From: JAFAVZ01 sp036009105
GTDB taxonomy: Bacteria; Acidobacteriota; Thermoanaerobaculia; Gp7-AA8
Assembly (NCBI GenBank): GCA_036009105.1
Contig: DASYMJ010000162.1
Location: 1 to 7,458, forward strand
Reading direction: 5' to 3'
Length of the DNA: 7,458 nt
This document shows, in pieces, positions 1-6,396 of this stretch. Each line of letters opens with the position of its first letter. Position 1 is the first letter of the stretch. The notes under the pieces were generated by a model. The model saw only the letters and a program-made list of their open reading frames with translations. It did no database searches and was not told the origin of the DNA. A program made the translations under genes and the position numbers.

Positions 1-6
1 CCGGCC

Positions 7-732
7 CTACGTTTTCAGCTGCGTGTCATTCGGGATCACGAACGCGTAGCCGCGCTGCTGCAGCTCATCCACCACCCGCCCGATCGTCCCCACCGACCAT
101 GAGCGCCCCTGGTGCATCACCACGATGGCGCCTGGTGAAACGCGCGGCACGATGCGGCCGGCCACGCGGGAGGCGTCGTCCACGATCGAGTCGAAGCCCC
201 GCACCGTCCACCCGATCAGGCGCAGGCCGCGTCTGGCCAGCAGCGGATGCACGAACGGGTTCTTCATCCCCACCGGCGCGCGGAACCACGGGCCGGCGAC
301 GCGGCAGCCGTCGATCTCCTCGGCGAGGCGCGAGGGCGGCAGGCACCAGAACGTGCCGGCGGGATGGGTCCGCGAGTGGTTCGCCACCGAGTGGCCGCGT
401 GCGACGATCTCGCCCATCCGCTCCGGATGCTGCTCGGCGAGCACCCCTTTCACGAAGAACGTCGCCTTCGCGCCGCGCGCGTCGAGCAGGTCGAGGATGG
501 CTGGCGTGTCGTCGGTCGGGCCGTCATCGATGGTCAGCCAGACCTCCTTTGCCTCCGTGGCGAAGCGGGTGATCACCGGCCCGAGCCACTGCACGTTCGG
601 GCGCAGGGTCGGGTAGAGCAGCAGCGCGTGCGACAGGGCGAGGATGCCGATGGCCAGCCACGGCGAATGGCGCCAGGTGGCCAGAAGCAGCACCGGAGCG
701 ACGAACGCGAAGGCGATGATCAGGCGCCGCAT
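7..732 (-). CDS. Membrane-anchored polysaccharide deacetylase (NodB/CE4 family)
   Basis: A 241-residue metal-dependent deacetylase expected to remove N- or O-acetyl (or formyl) groups from a sugar. All five CE4 motifs are visible: TIDDGP (67-72; Asp69 catalytic base, Asp70 metal ligand), HSRTH (119-123; His119 and His123 metal ligands), RAPVG (151-155), the W175/D181 block, and IVVMH with His207. The last is followed by Gln-Gly rather than the commoner Asp/Glu. Residues about 4-19 and 24-41 form two hydrophobic segments. With Arg2/Arg3 ahead of them and basic residues after them, a hairpin that leaves the catalytic domain in the cytoplasm is plausible, as in ArnD-type enzymes, though CE4 enzymes are more often exported. 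The ATG at 732 has GGAGG 4 bases upstream and overlaps the previous gene by 13 bases. A longer reading back to 1071 was rejected because that part is low-complexity Arg/Gly/Ala sequence antiparallel to nothing known and overlaps the membrane gene. It is the last visible gene of the operon and ends in TAG 6 bases from the window edge. Family assignment is firm; the substrate is unknown. Confidence 0.93.
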   Translation of the reverse strand: MRRLIIAFAFVAPVLLLATWRHSPWLAIGILALSHALLLYPTLRPNVQWLGPVITRFATEAKEVWLTIDDGPTDDTPAILDLLDARGAKATFFVKGVLAEQHPERMGEIVARGHSVANHSRTHPAGTFWCLPPSRLAEEIDGCRVAGPWFRAPVGMKNPFVHPLLARRGLRLIGWTVRGFDSIVDDASRVAGRIVPRVSPGAIVVMHQGRSWSVGTIGRVVDELQQRGYAFVIPNDTQLKT

Positions 733-1247
733 CGCCCCTCCCACTGCGCCACCTTGCCGCGCATCAACAGCAGCGCGGCCGCCGCGCCCGCGTTCAAAGC
801 CACGACGGCGAAGAAAAAGTACGCGACGTACCGCGCCATCCCATCCGTGGTTGCGAAGTAGGAGGAGGCGATGATCAGCAGCACCCACAGCAGCGCCGAA
901 TTGATGCGGTGGTTGTACGCGTAAAGAGACCGGCCCAGGAGCGGCAGCAGCACGGCGCCCATCACATAGATCGGCACCTGCAGGGCCATAATGGCCAGCG
1001 GCAGTGCCAGCACCTTCCACGCGCCGTGCAGCGGCGCCGCGAAATAGAACGTCGTGGTCAGCGCGATCCACGCGGAGATCGCGATGTTCTCCGTCGCGCT
1101 CTGATCGCGATCGACGGCCAGGATGAGCCCCGGCCGCTGCTCGTGGCGCGCCGTGCGCAGGATCAGGAACGCGGCGAGCCGCGCCAGCGCGTAGCGATGC
1201 CGCGCTGGCAGCCAGCGCGCCTCCGCGCGATCGCGCACGATGTGCAT
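720..1247 (-). CDS. Multi-pass membrane protein of unknown function (175 aa)
   Basis: I do not recognise a family. The N-terminal 55 residues are polar and rich in Arg, Ala and His. The rest is strongly hydrophobic, with likely membrane segments near residues 57-72, 78-104 (possibly two short passes), 116-131 and 138-162, and a short polar tail. No catalytic motif is evident. The ATG at 1247 is chosen because a strong ribosome binding site (GGAGGAG, 8 bases upstream) precedes it and because it overlaps the stop of the acyltransferase gene by one base (TGATG). A longer reading from a GTG at 1406 would lie inside the acyltransferase and adds Arg-rich shadow sequence. The last 13 bases overlap the deacetylase gene downstream. 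Its place between an acyltransferase and a membrane-anchored deacetylase suggests a helper, scaffold or lipid-handling role in the same pathway, but this is inference from position only. That it is a real gene is well supported by overlap, ribosome binding site and hydrophobic pattern. Confidence 0.82.
   Translation of the reverse strand: MHIVRDRAEARWLPARHRYALARLAAFLILRTARHEQRPGLILAVDRDQSATENIAISAWIALTTTFYFAAPLHGAWKVLALPLAIMALQVPIYVMGAVLLPLLGRSLYAYNHRINSALLWVLLIIASSYFATTDGMARYVAYFFFAVVALNAGAAAALLLMRGKVAQWEGRCGA
737..741 (-). promoter_or_regulatory. Ribosome binding site of the CE4 deacetylase
   Basis: GGAGG on the minus strand, 4 bases before the ATG at 732, inside the end of the membrane protein gene. 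The spacing is a little short, but the site supports starting at residue Met-Arg-Arg-Leu rather than further upstream. Confidence 0.6.
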
Positions 1248-2158
1248 CAGGCGCTCTCCTCCGCCGGCGCGATCGGCTCGAAGTGGAACCACTGGTACCA
1301 GCTGTCGGCGATCACCGTCTCCAGCTCCCCGATCCAGGCGTCGAGCGCGCGCCGCAGGTCGGCATCGCGGTCGCGGCCGCGCCGCTCCACCGTGATCGGG
1401 CTGCACGTCACGAGCCGGTAGCGGCGCCGCCCGCGGCGGATCACGAACAGCGGATAGATCGGCACGCGCGCGGCCATGGCCAGCGCGAACGGCCCGGCCG
1501 GCATGCGCGTCGGCGTGCCGAACAGCGTCGCCGGCAGCGTGGCGATGCCCGGCGTCACCCGGTCGCCCTGAATGGCCACCAGCTCGCCGCTGCGCACCGC
1601 ATGGAGCAGGTCGAAGGCGAGGTCGGCCGCCTTGGTGTTGAAGTCGATGCGCAGGGCGTCGCTCTCGCTGCCCGCGATCCGTCCTTCCTCGTAGGCGCGC
1701 GTCTGCGGATCGATCTCCGGCGCGCGCACCATCACGATGCGCCGGGAGGACGTCTCCGCGAACAGGTGCGCTCCGAGGTCGTAGCTGCCCATGTGGGCGG
1801 TGAGGATGATGGCGCCGCCGGCGTGCGCCTGCAGCGAGTCGAAATGCTCGATGCCGATGAACTCCCAGTCCGGGATCGTGCGCGTCTCCTGGAAGCGGAC
1901 GTTGTCATCGATGGTCCAGGCGAAGTTGTAGAAGACGCGGTAGGCGCGCAGCAGGTTGATCGGCGCCCACGAGCCGGGCTTGATCGCCTTCAGGTTCCGC
2001 ATCACCGAGCGGCGGCCGGTGTTCCAGAGCAGGACGAAGAACCCGGCCCAGAGGGAGAGGACGGCCGGCTCGATCCAGGCCGGCACGTTCAGCACCGCCC
2101 AGCGCAGGAACTGCCGCCAGAAGACGCCGCGGGCGAGGAACCGACGCCACCACCTCAC
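1247..2158 (-). CDS. LpxL/HtrB-like lysophospholipid acyltransferase
   Basis: A 303-residue protein of the lipid A / phosphatidylinositol-mannoside acyltransferase family, which moves a fatty acyl group from acyl-ACP or acyl-CoA to a hydroxyl on a glycolipid at the inner membrane. The signature HX4D is present as HMGSYD (His122-Asp127), preceded by the usual GGAIILTA strand. The GELVAIQGDR block (191-200) and the downstream PAGPFALAMAARVPIYPLF block (220-238) match the family's later conserved regions. The N-terminus (about 15-46) is hydrophobic and basic, as expected for a membrane anchor, and the length is normal. The start is GTG at 2158, within a GTGA overlap with the stop of the preceding glycosyltransferase gene; no other in-frame start lies upstream and no clear ribosome binding site is seen, so it probably depends on translational coupling. 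Among glycosyltransferases and deacetylases it probably acylates the glycolipid built by this operon rather than being the housekeeping lipid A enzyme, which usually sits apart. That last point is inference. Confidence 0.9.
   Translation of the reverse strand: MRWWRRFLARGVFWRQFLRWAVLNVPAWIEPAVLSLWAGFFVLLWNTGRRSVMRNLKAIKPGSWAPINLLRAYRVFYNFAWTIDDNVRFQETRTIPDWEFIGIEHFDSLQAHAGGAIILTAHMGSYDLGAHLFAETSSRRIVMVRAPEIDPQTRAYEEGRIAGSESDALRIDFNTKAADLAFDLLHAVRSGELVAIQGDRVTPGIATLPATLFGTPTRMPAGPFALAMAARVPIYPLFVIRRGRRRYRLVTCSPITVERRGRDRDADLRRALDAWIGELETVIADSWYQWFHFEPIAPAEESA
1256..1262 (-). promoter_or_regulatory. Ribosome binding site of the 175-aa membrane protein
   Basis: GGAGGAG on the minus strand, 8 bases before the ATG at 1247. 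It is the strongest Shine-Dalgarno match in the operon and decides the start of this otherwise unrecognised gene. It lies within the last codons of the acyltransferase gene. Confidence 0.75.
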
Positions 2159-3324
2159 GTGCGGATGATATCGCCCAGCTTCCGCTCGCTCGTGGCCAGG
2201 GGCGGGCGGAGCAGGTCGAACAGGGGGCCGCGCATCAGCGGCTCGTCGCCCGGATAGGTCGGCACGATGTGCAGCGGGAAGCGCTCGAAGATCTCCTTGT
2301 CCGGCCGCCGCCGCATGGCCTGCACCCGGCTGCGCTTGTCGGCCAGGCGCTGCTCGTTGCGGAAGAGCCAGTCGAGCGCGCGGAACTGCATCATGGTCAG
2401 CGGGTCGTCCAGCTTGGCCAGGGTTCGGCGCCGGCGCAGGCCGCGCCGCCGGCTCGGCTGCGGGGTGAGCGCCTCGCGGGTCAGCTCCGCCGCGTCGTCG
2501 TTCCGCGTGGTGGCGTAGTGATGGAGGCGGTGCAGGTAGGTGAAGAGCACCGCCCCGGCCGACTCGCGCAGGTCCTCGTAGTTCTTGAATGCCGTCTGCA
2601 GCGCGTTGCGCTCGAAGAGCACGCCGCGCTCGAAGTCGCCCAGGCGGTTGGAGGTCGCGCTGGAGGCATGCCGCACCGTGGCGTGCGGCTCATAGATCGC
2701 GCGGCAGCCGGCGAGCCACGTCCGCCAGCCAAAGTCGACGTCTTCCAGATAGGCGAAGTAGTCGTCGTCGAAGCCGCCCAGGCGCTCCAGCGGCTCGCGG
2801 CGGGAGATCATGTTGCCGCCGCAGGCGAAGAGCAGGTCCGCGCCGGCGGCCGGCTCCTGTCGCGAGCCGATCGGCATGCGGAAGCCTTCCTGAAACGCGT
2901 GGCCGTCGAAGGTGAGCACGCCGCCGATGAAGTCGATGCGCTGCCCGCTCAGGTCGACGATGCGGCCGCCGACCGAGACCACATCCGCCGGCGCCTCGTC
3001 CATGGCCCGGGTCAGGGCGGCGAGCCAGCCGCGCTCCGGCACCGCGTCGTTGTTGAGGAAGATCACGTTGCGCGCCCCCGAGCGCGCCAGGGCCGCGGCG
3101 ATGCCGCCGGTGAACCCGCGGTTCTTCCCCAGCGGCAGGAAGCGCGCCCGCGGATGCTTCGCCGTGATGGCCGCGATGGAACCATCTGTCGAGCCGTTGT
3201 CGACCACGGTCACCCCGGCCCCTTCCACCTCGGAAAGCTGCGGCTCCACCGCGGCCAGGCAGCGCAGCGTGTCCTCCCGCCCGTTCCAGTTCACGACGAT
3301 GATGTCGACCGCCGGCTCCGTCAT
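2155..3324 (-). CDS. Family 2 glycosyltransferase (WbbL-like, inverting)
   Basis: A 389-residue GT-A fold transferase, expected to use a nucleotide sugar to extend a lipid-linked glycan at the cytoplasmic face of the membrane. The order of motifs is typical of the rhamnosyltransferase-like branch: IIVVNWNG at 8-15, VVDNGSTDGS at 40-49, GKNRGFTGG at 66-74, the metal-binding FLNND at 89-93 (NND in place of DXD), ACGGNMISRRE at 167-177, GGFDDDYFAYLEDVDFGWR ending at 201 with the catalytic-type acidic residues Glu194/Asp195, then the conserved His214 and His219. Residues 290-345 are a very basic extension (RRRGLRRRR and similar) that may bind membrane lipid head groups. The ATG at 3324 gives a start 6 residues before the first strand and sits in an ATGA overlap with the upstream gene. 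A longer reading to 3474 from GTG is shadow sequence. The sugar and acceptor cannot be told from sequence. Confidence 0.94.
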   Translation of the reverse strand: MTEPAVDIIVVNWNGREDTLRCLAAVEPQLSEVEGAGVTVVDNGSTDGSIAAITAKHPRARFLPLGKNRGFTGGIAAALARSGARNVIFLNNDAVPERGWLAALTRAMDEAPADVVSVGGRIVDLSGQRIDFIGGVLTFDGHAFQEGFRMPIGSRQEPAAGADLLFACGGNMISRREPLERLGGFDDDYFAYLEDVDFGWRTWLAGCRAIYEPHATVRHASSATSNRLGDFERGVLFERNALQTAFKNYEDLRESAGAVLFTYLHRLHHYATTRNDDAAELTREALTPQPSRRRGLRRRRTLAKLDDPLTMMQFRALDWLFRNEQRLADKRSRVQAMRRRPDKEIFERFPLHIVPTYPGDEPLMRGPLFDLLRPPLATSERKLGDIIRT

Positions 3325-4508
3325 CCCGCCACGCGCCTCACCCGACGCCGGATCCGGTCCAGCATCGACGGCGTCTGCTCCGGCAGCGCGAGCTTCACGC
3401 CGAACGCCTTCTTCGACCGGTCGAACCGCGGCGCGCGCACGAAGTCCACCAGCGGCTGCAGCACGCGCCGCCACTGATGCTCCTCCGCGAACCGCTGCGC
3501 CCCGCGCGCCATCTCCTCATGATTGTGCAGCACGCGCGCGAGCTCCGCCGCGTAATCCTGCGCCGACTCGCCGCGCACCACCGCTCCCGCGCCGTAGCGC
3601 AGCAGCAGCTCGTCCGTCCCCGGCGCGGAGCTGGTCACGATGGGCAACCCGCCCCACAGGTAGTCGTAGACGCGCGTGCGCATGGAGAGGTCGGTCTCCA
3701 GCGACTGGGGGAACGTCAGCAGCGCCGCCGCGAACTGCTCGAACCAGGCGCCGCGCCGGTCATACGGCACCCACGGCTCGAACTTCACGAAGTCGTAGCC
3801 CTTCCGCCGGGCATGCTCCATCGCCGCCGCCGTCTTCCCCTGCGGCGTGAGCGAGGGGTTCGGATGCCGGGTGAACGTGAGCGTGATGGACGGAAACTGG
3901 CGACGGGCCAACGCCACCGCATCCATGGCCAGCAAAGGGTCGTACCAGTCGTAGATGCCGCCGAAGAGGATGTTGGTGGCGTTGCGCGCCACGAACGGCC
4001 GCGGCGCCTGCACCCCGAACGGCGCGATGCGCAGCAAAGACGAAAGCCGCGGATCGGACCCGAACGCCACCGGATTCAACCGCCCCGCGGCCAACAGGAC
4101 GCCCAGGTAGAAGAGGCGCTGGGCCTGGGAGGCGCAGAGGAAGATGTCCGCCTGCTCCACAGAGCGCAGCAGCGTGGCGTGATCGTGCGCGAACACCTCG
4201 GCGCCCCGCTCCGGGTAGTAGTGCAGGTTCTCGATGATGAACGGGTCGTACAGATCGATCGCCGTGGGGATGGGCCGCGCGTGGGCGAAGAAGTCGTTGG
4301 CGACGTGTCCCTGCACCACCGCCATGTCGCTTTCCGCGCTCGCATCGCGCAGCGCCTCGGGCGTGATGGCGCCCCCCTCCGGCGAGAGCAGCGTCACCTG
4401 ATGCCCGTCCGCGCGCAGCACGGCGGCCATCTCCACGAAGCGGATGCCGATGCCGGCCGGCTGGCCGTGCCCCAGCGGCTCGGGGCAGACCAGCAGCGCC
4501 CGGGTCAT
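3321..4508 (-). CDS. GT-B fold glycosyltransferase (GT4-like)
   Basis: A 395-residue protein with two Rossmann-like halves. The N-terminal half opens with a hydrophobic strand (ALLVCPE) and a Gly-rich loop (PAGIGIRFVEMAAVLRADGH, 17-36) typical of family 4 glycosyltransferases. The second half opens at NILFGGIYDWYDP (179-191) and carries the donor-binding region at 268-300, including RVYDYLWGGLPIVTSSAPGTDE. The usual EX7E pair is not clean: Glu271 is present but the position 8 residues later is Arg279, and Asp282 lies near where the second acidic residue would act. The C-terminal 30 residues are basic. A helix around 118-141 (LFYLGVLLAAG) may touch the membrane. The ATG at 4508 overlaps the stop of the upstream fusion gene (ATGA), and its own stop overlaps the next gene in the same way. 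Likely role: transfer of one sugar from a nucleotide donor to a lipid-linked acceptor. The family call is good; the substrate is unknown. Confidence 0.88.
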   Translation of the reverse strand: MTRALLVCPEPLGHGQPAGIGIRFVEMAAVLRADGHQVTLLSPEGGAITPEALRDASAESDMAVVQGHVANDFFAHARPIPTAIDLYDPFIIENLHYYPERGAEVFAHDHATLLRSVEQADIFLCASQAQRLFYLGVLLAAGRLNPVAFGSDPRLSSLLRIAPFGVQAPRPFVARNATNILFGGIYDWYDPLLAMDAVALARRQFPSITLTFTRHPNPSLTPQGKTAAAMEHARRKGYDFVKFEPWVPYDRRGAWFEQFAAALLTFPQSLETDLSMRTRVYDYLWGGLPIVTSSAPGTDELLLRYGAGAVVRGESAQDYAAELARVLHNHEEMARGAQRFAEEHQWRRVLQPLVDFVRAPRFDRSKKAFGVKLALPEQTPSMLDRIRRRVRRVAG

Positions 4509-6349
4509 CCGCGGCCCCGCATCTTCTCGATCGTGGAGTGCAGCTTCCAGGTGCGCGACTGCATGATCGAGTCGAGCAGCGCCTGCAGGCGATGCACTTC
4601 CTTGTACAGCGCCTCGCTGGTGGTGCGCGTTTCCGCCACGATCGTCTGCAGCTCGGCGTTGGCGCGGGTCAGGGTGTGGATCTCGATCGCCTTCCCTTCG
4701 CGATCCTTCTCCAGCTCCCAGATGATGTGCTCCATGGTGTCGACTTCGGCCGCGCGCTTCTCGCGCTCGTGGAGGAGCTCCGAGATGCGGCCGATCTCGC
4801 GATGCGCCGCGTCGAGCTCCGTCTCACTGCGATGGGCCCGCCCCTTCGCGTCGACCGCGTCGGCGAAGAGCGTGTTGAGGCGCCGCTTCTGCCGCTCGAA
4901 AGCGTTCGCGATCACGTCGTTGTCGATGCCCGCCGCGTGCTTGGTCCACACCTGCAGCTTCGCCTCCCGGAAGCGCGGCGAGCCTTCCGGGTTGGCCAGG
5001 GTGATGGAGCCGCCGCCTTCGATGTGGCGGATCTCGCAGGTGACGCGCGGCAGATGCGCAAACTCGCCGCGCTGGGACACTCTGATCAGAAAGTCCCAGT
5101 CCTCGAAGAGGTCGAACGCGGGATCGAAGCCGCCCGCATCGAGGTATGTCTCCCGCCCGACGAGGAGCGTCGGCAGGGGGATGTAGTTGTCGAGGAGGAG
5201 CAGGTCGCGGTCAAAGTCGGCGCTGAAGAGGCGCAGCCGCTGCCGCGTCTCCAGCGCCGGCGAGACGAACGCCGAAACGGCATCGCTGTACCACGCGGCG
5301 TGCGGCGACTTCCCCGCCGCGGCCGCGAGCGTCCCCAGATGCTCCGGGTAGTACAGATCGTCATCGTCGAGAAAGGCGATGAACCTCCCCGAAGCCGCCC
5401 GCACCCCCGCATTCATCGCCTCGGAACGTCCTCGCGGCGTTTCGTGCTCCACCAGCTTGACGCCATCGACGGCCGGCCGCACGCCGCCGTCGTTCACCAC
5501 CACGATCTCCGCCGGATAGTCGTTCGCCCGGATCGACTCGATCGCCTCGGCCAGCAGCGCGGGACGGTCTTTCGTCCGGACAATGACGCTGATCGGCAGC
5601 GTCTCGCGCACGGTCTCGATCATCCGCGCGTTGCCCATCACCTTCTGCAGCTCGCTGATGGCCGTGGTGCGCAGCTCCGGCAGCGCGATCACAAAGTACG
5701 CTTCCGCCGCGCGCGAGCCGGAGGGGAGAGTCATGGCGCGATACGCGTTGAGGCCGCGCGCGTACGCCGAGTAGTCGCGGAAGGCGTGCTGCGACTCGTG
5801 CGCGCCGATCGCCGCGTATTTGGCGTCCGCGACGTCGGTGATGTCGACGATGGCGTTCGGCCGCAGCGGCTGCCCCACTTCGTAGAACGCGACGCGGGCG
5901 ATGGCCAGCTCGGCGAAGAGCGCCTCGTCGCGCTGCACCAGCGCGCAGAAGGCCCGGGCCAGGGCGAGGTGGTCGGGATGGATCTCGATGGGGCTGGGGA
6001 CGAGGATCAGATCCGGCTTGAAGTCGAGGAGCTCGTTGCGCAGGACGTCCATCAGCGCGTCGGTTGCTCCCAGGAGGGCGCGGTCGGGGAAGCGCAGGAA
6101 GCGCAATTCGGCCGGCCCGAGGAGGTCGAGGCCGCGCCGCGACTCCTCTTCCCGTGTCACGGCGTCGCCGGCCTGTGCCCCGTTCGTGGCCACGACCACC
6201 CGCACCGTGCGCCGCTCGCGCAGATGCTGGGCCACCACGCCGCCGCACCCGATCACCTCGTCGTCCGGATGCGGGGCGAGCACGAGCAGCCGCTCCCCGC
6301 GCAAATGCGCCGGCTGGTAGGGAATGGCCTCGGACTCGAGGATGGGCAT
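4505..6349 (-). CDS. PIG-L deacetylase / family 2 glycosyltransferase / coiled-coil fusion
   Basis: A 614-residue fusion of two enzymes. Residues about 18-235 are a PIG-L/LmbE (MshB-like) zinc N-deacetylase. The APHPDDE motif gives His27 and Asp30 as zinc ligands and Asp29 as catalytic base by analogy with MshB; HPDH at 124-127 supplies the third ligand, His127. Residues about 252-470 are a GT-A family 2 glycosyltransferase with PISVIVRTKDRP at 252-263, VVNDGG at 284-289, the metal-binding FLDDDD at 326-331, GGFDPAFDLFEDWDF at 406-420 (Glu416, Asp417, Asp419), and a conserved His442. Residues about 484-595 are charged and heptad-like, a probable coiled coil, ending in SRTWKLHSTIEKMRGRG, which resembles the short Ser-x-x-Trp tail found after coiled coils in some glycosyltransferases. 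The ATG at 6349 puts the first PIG-L strand at residue 20. A TTG at 6406 would start inside the divergent gene and is unlikely. No close ribosome binding site is seen. It is the first gene of the operon. The fusion implies that one protein both adds a sugar and deacetylates an N-acetyl sugar. Confidence 0.93.
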   Translation of the reverse strand: MPILESEAIPYQPAHLRGERLLVLAPHPDDEVIGCGGVVAQHLRERRTVRVVVATNGAQAGDAVTREEESRRGLDLLGPAELRFLRFPDRALLGATDALMDVLRNELLDFKPDLILVPSPIEIHPDHLALARAFCALVQRDEALFAELAIARVAFYEVGQPLRPNAIVDITDVADAKYAAIGAHESQHAFRDYSAYARGLNAYRAMTLPSGSRAAEAYFVIALPELRTTAISELQKVMGNARMIETVRETLPISVIVRTKDRPALLAEAIESIRANDYPAEIVVVNDGGVRPAVDGVKLVEHETPRGRSEAMNAGVRAASGRFIAFLDDDDLYYPEHLGTLAAAAGKSPHAAWYSDAVSAFVSPALETRQRLRLFSADFDRDLLLLDNYIPLPTLLVGRETYLDAGGFDPAFDLFEDWDFLIRVSQRGEFAHLPRVTCEIRHIEGGGSITLANPEGSPRFREAKLQVWTKHAAGIDNDVIANAFERQKRRLNTLFADAVDAKGRAHRSETELDAAHREIGRISELLHEREKRAAEVDTMEHIIWELEKDREGKAIEIHTLTRANAELQTIVAETRTTSEALYKEVHRLQALLDSIMQSRTWKLHSTIEKMRGRG

Positions 6350-6396
6350 CGGCGGGATTATGTCAGAGCTCCCTCGCTTATCATTGGCGGCGGGTC
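6350..6396. promoter_or_regulatory. Divergent promoter region between glycan operon and diguanylate cyclase
   Basis: These 47 bases separate two divergent start codons and are the only true intergenic gap of any size. For the plus direction, TATCAT at 6379-6384 is one base from the TATAAT consensus and lies 12 bases before the GTG. For the minus direction, CATAAT (6362 to 6357) is also one mismatch away and lies 7 bases before the ATG. No good -35 hexamer is found at 16-18 bases from either. If these are real -10 elements, both mRNAs would be leaderless or nearly so, which fits the absence of a clear ribosome binding site on the minus side. A GAGCTC palindrome sits at 6366-6371. The promoters may instead lie inside the opposite genes. 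Confidence 0.4.

Noticed and set aside
732..1071. N-terminal extension of the CE4 deacetylase by 113 residues
   Set aside because: The extension lies inside the membrane protein gene, is low-complexity Arg/Gly/Ala sequence, and the internal ATG at 732 has a ribosome binding site followed directly by a membrane anchor.
2269..3477. Plus-strand open frame of 402 codons opposite the family 2 glycosyltransferase, and a similar 324-codon frame at 1283-2257
   Set aside because: Both mirror genes with clear catalytic motifs on the other strand and show no conserved features themselves.
3477..5186. Plus-strand open frame of 569 codons across the GT4-like gene and the end of the fusion gene
   Set aside because: Composition is Arg/His-rich and changes character where it crosses the underlying gene boundary. 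It has no recognisable motif, so it is a shadow.
6366..6371. GAGCTC palindrome in the divergent region as an operator
   Set aside because: A six-base palindrome is common by chance in GC-rich DNA, and I see no extended dyad symmetry around it.
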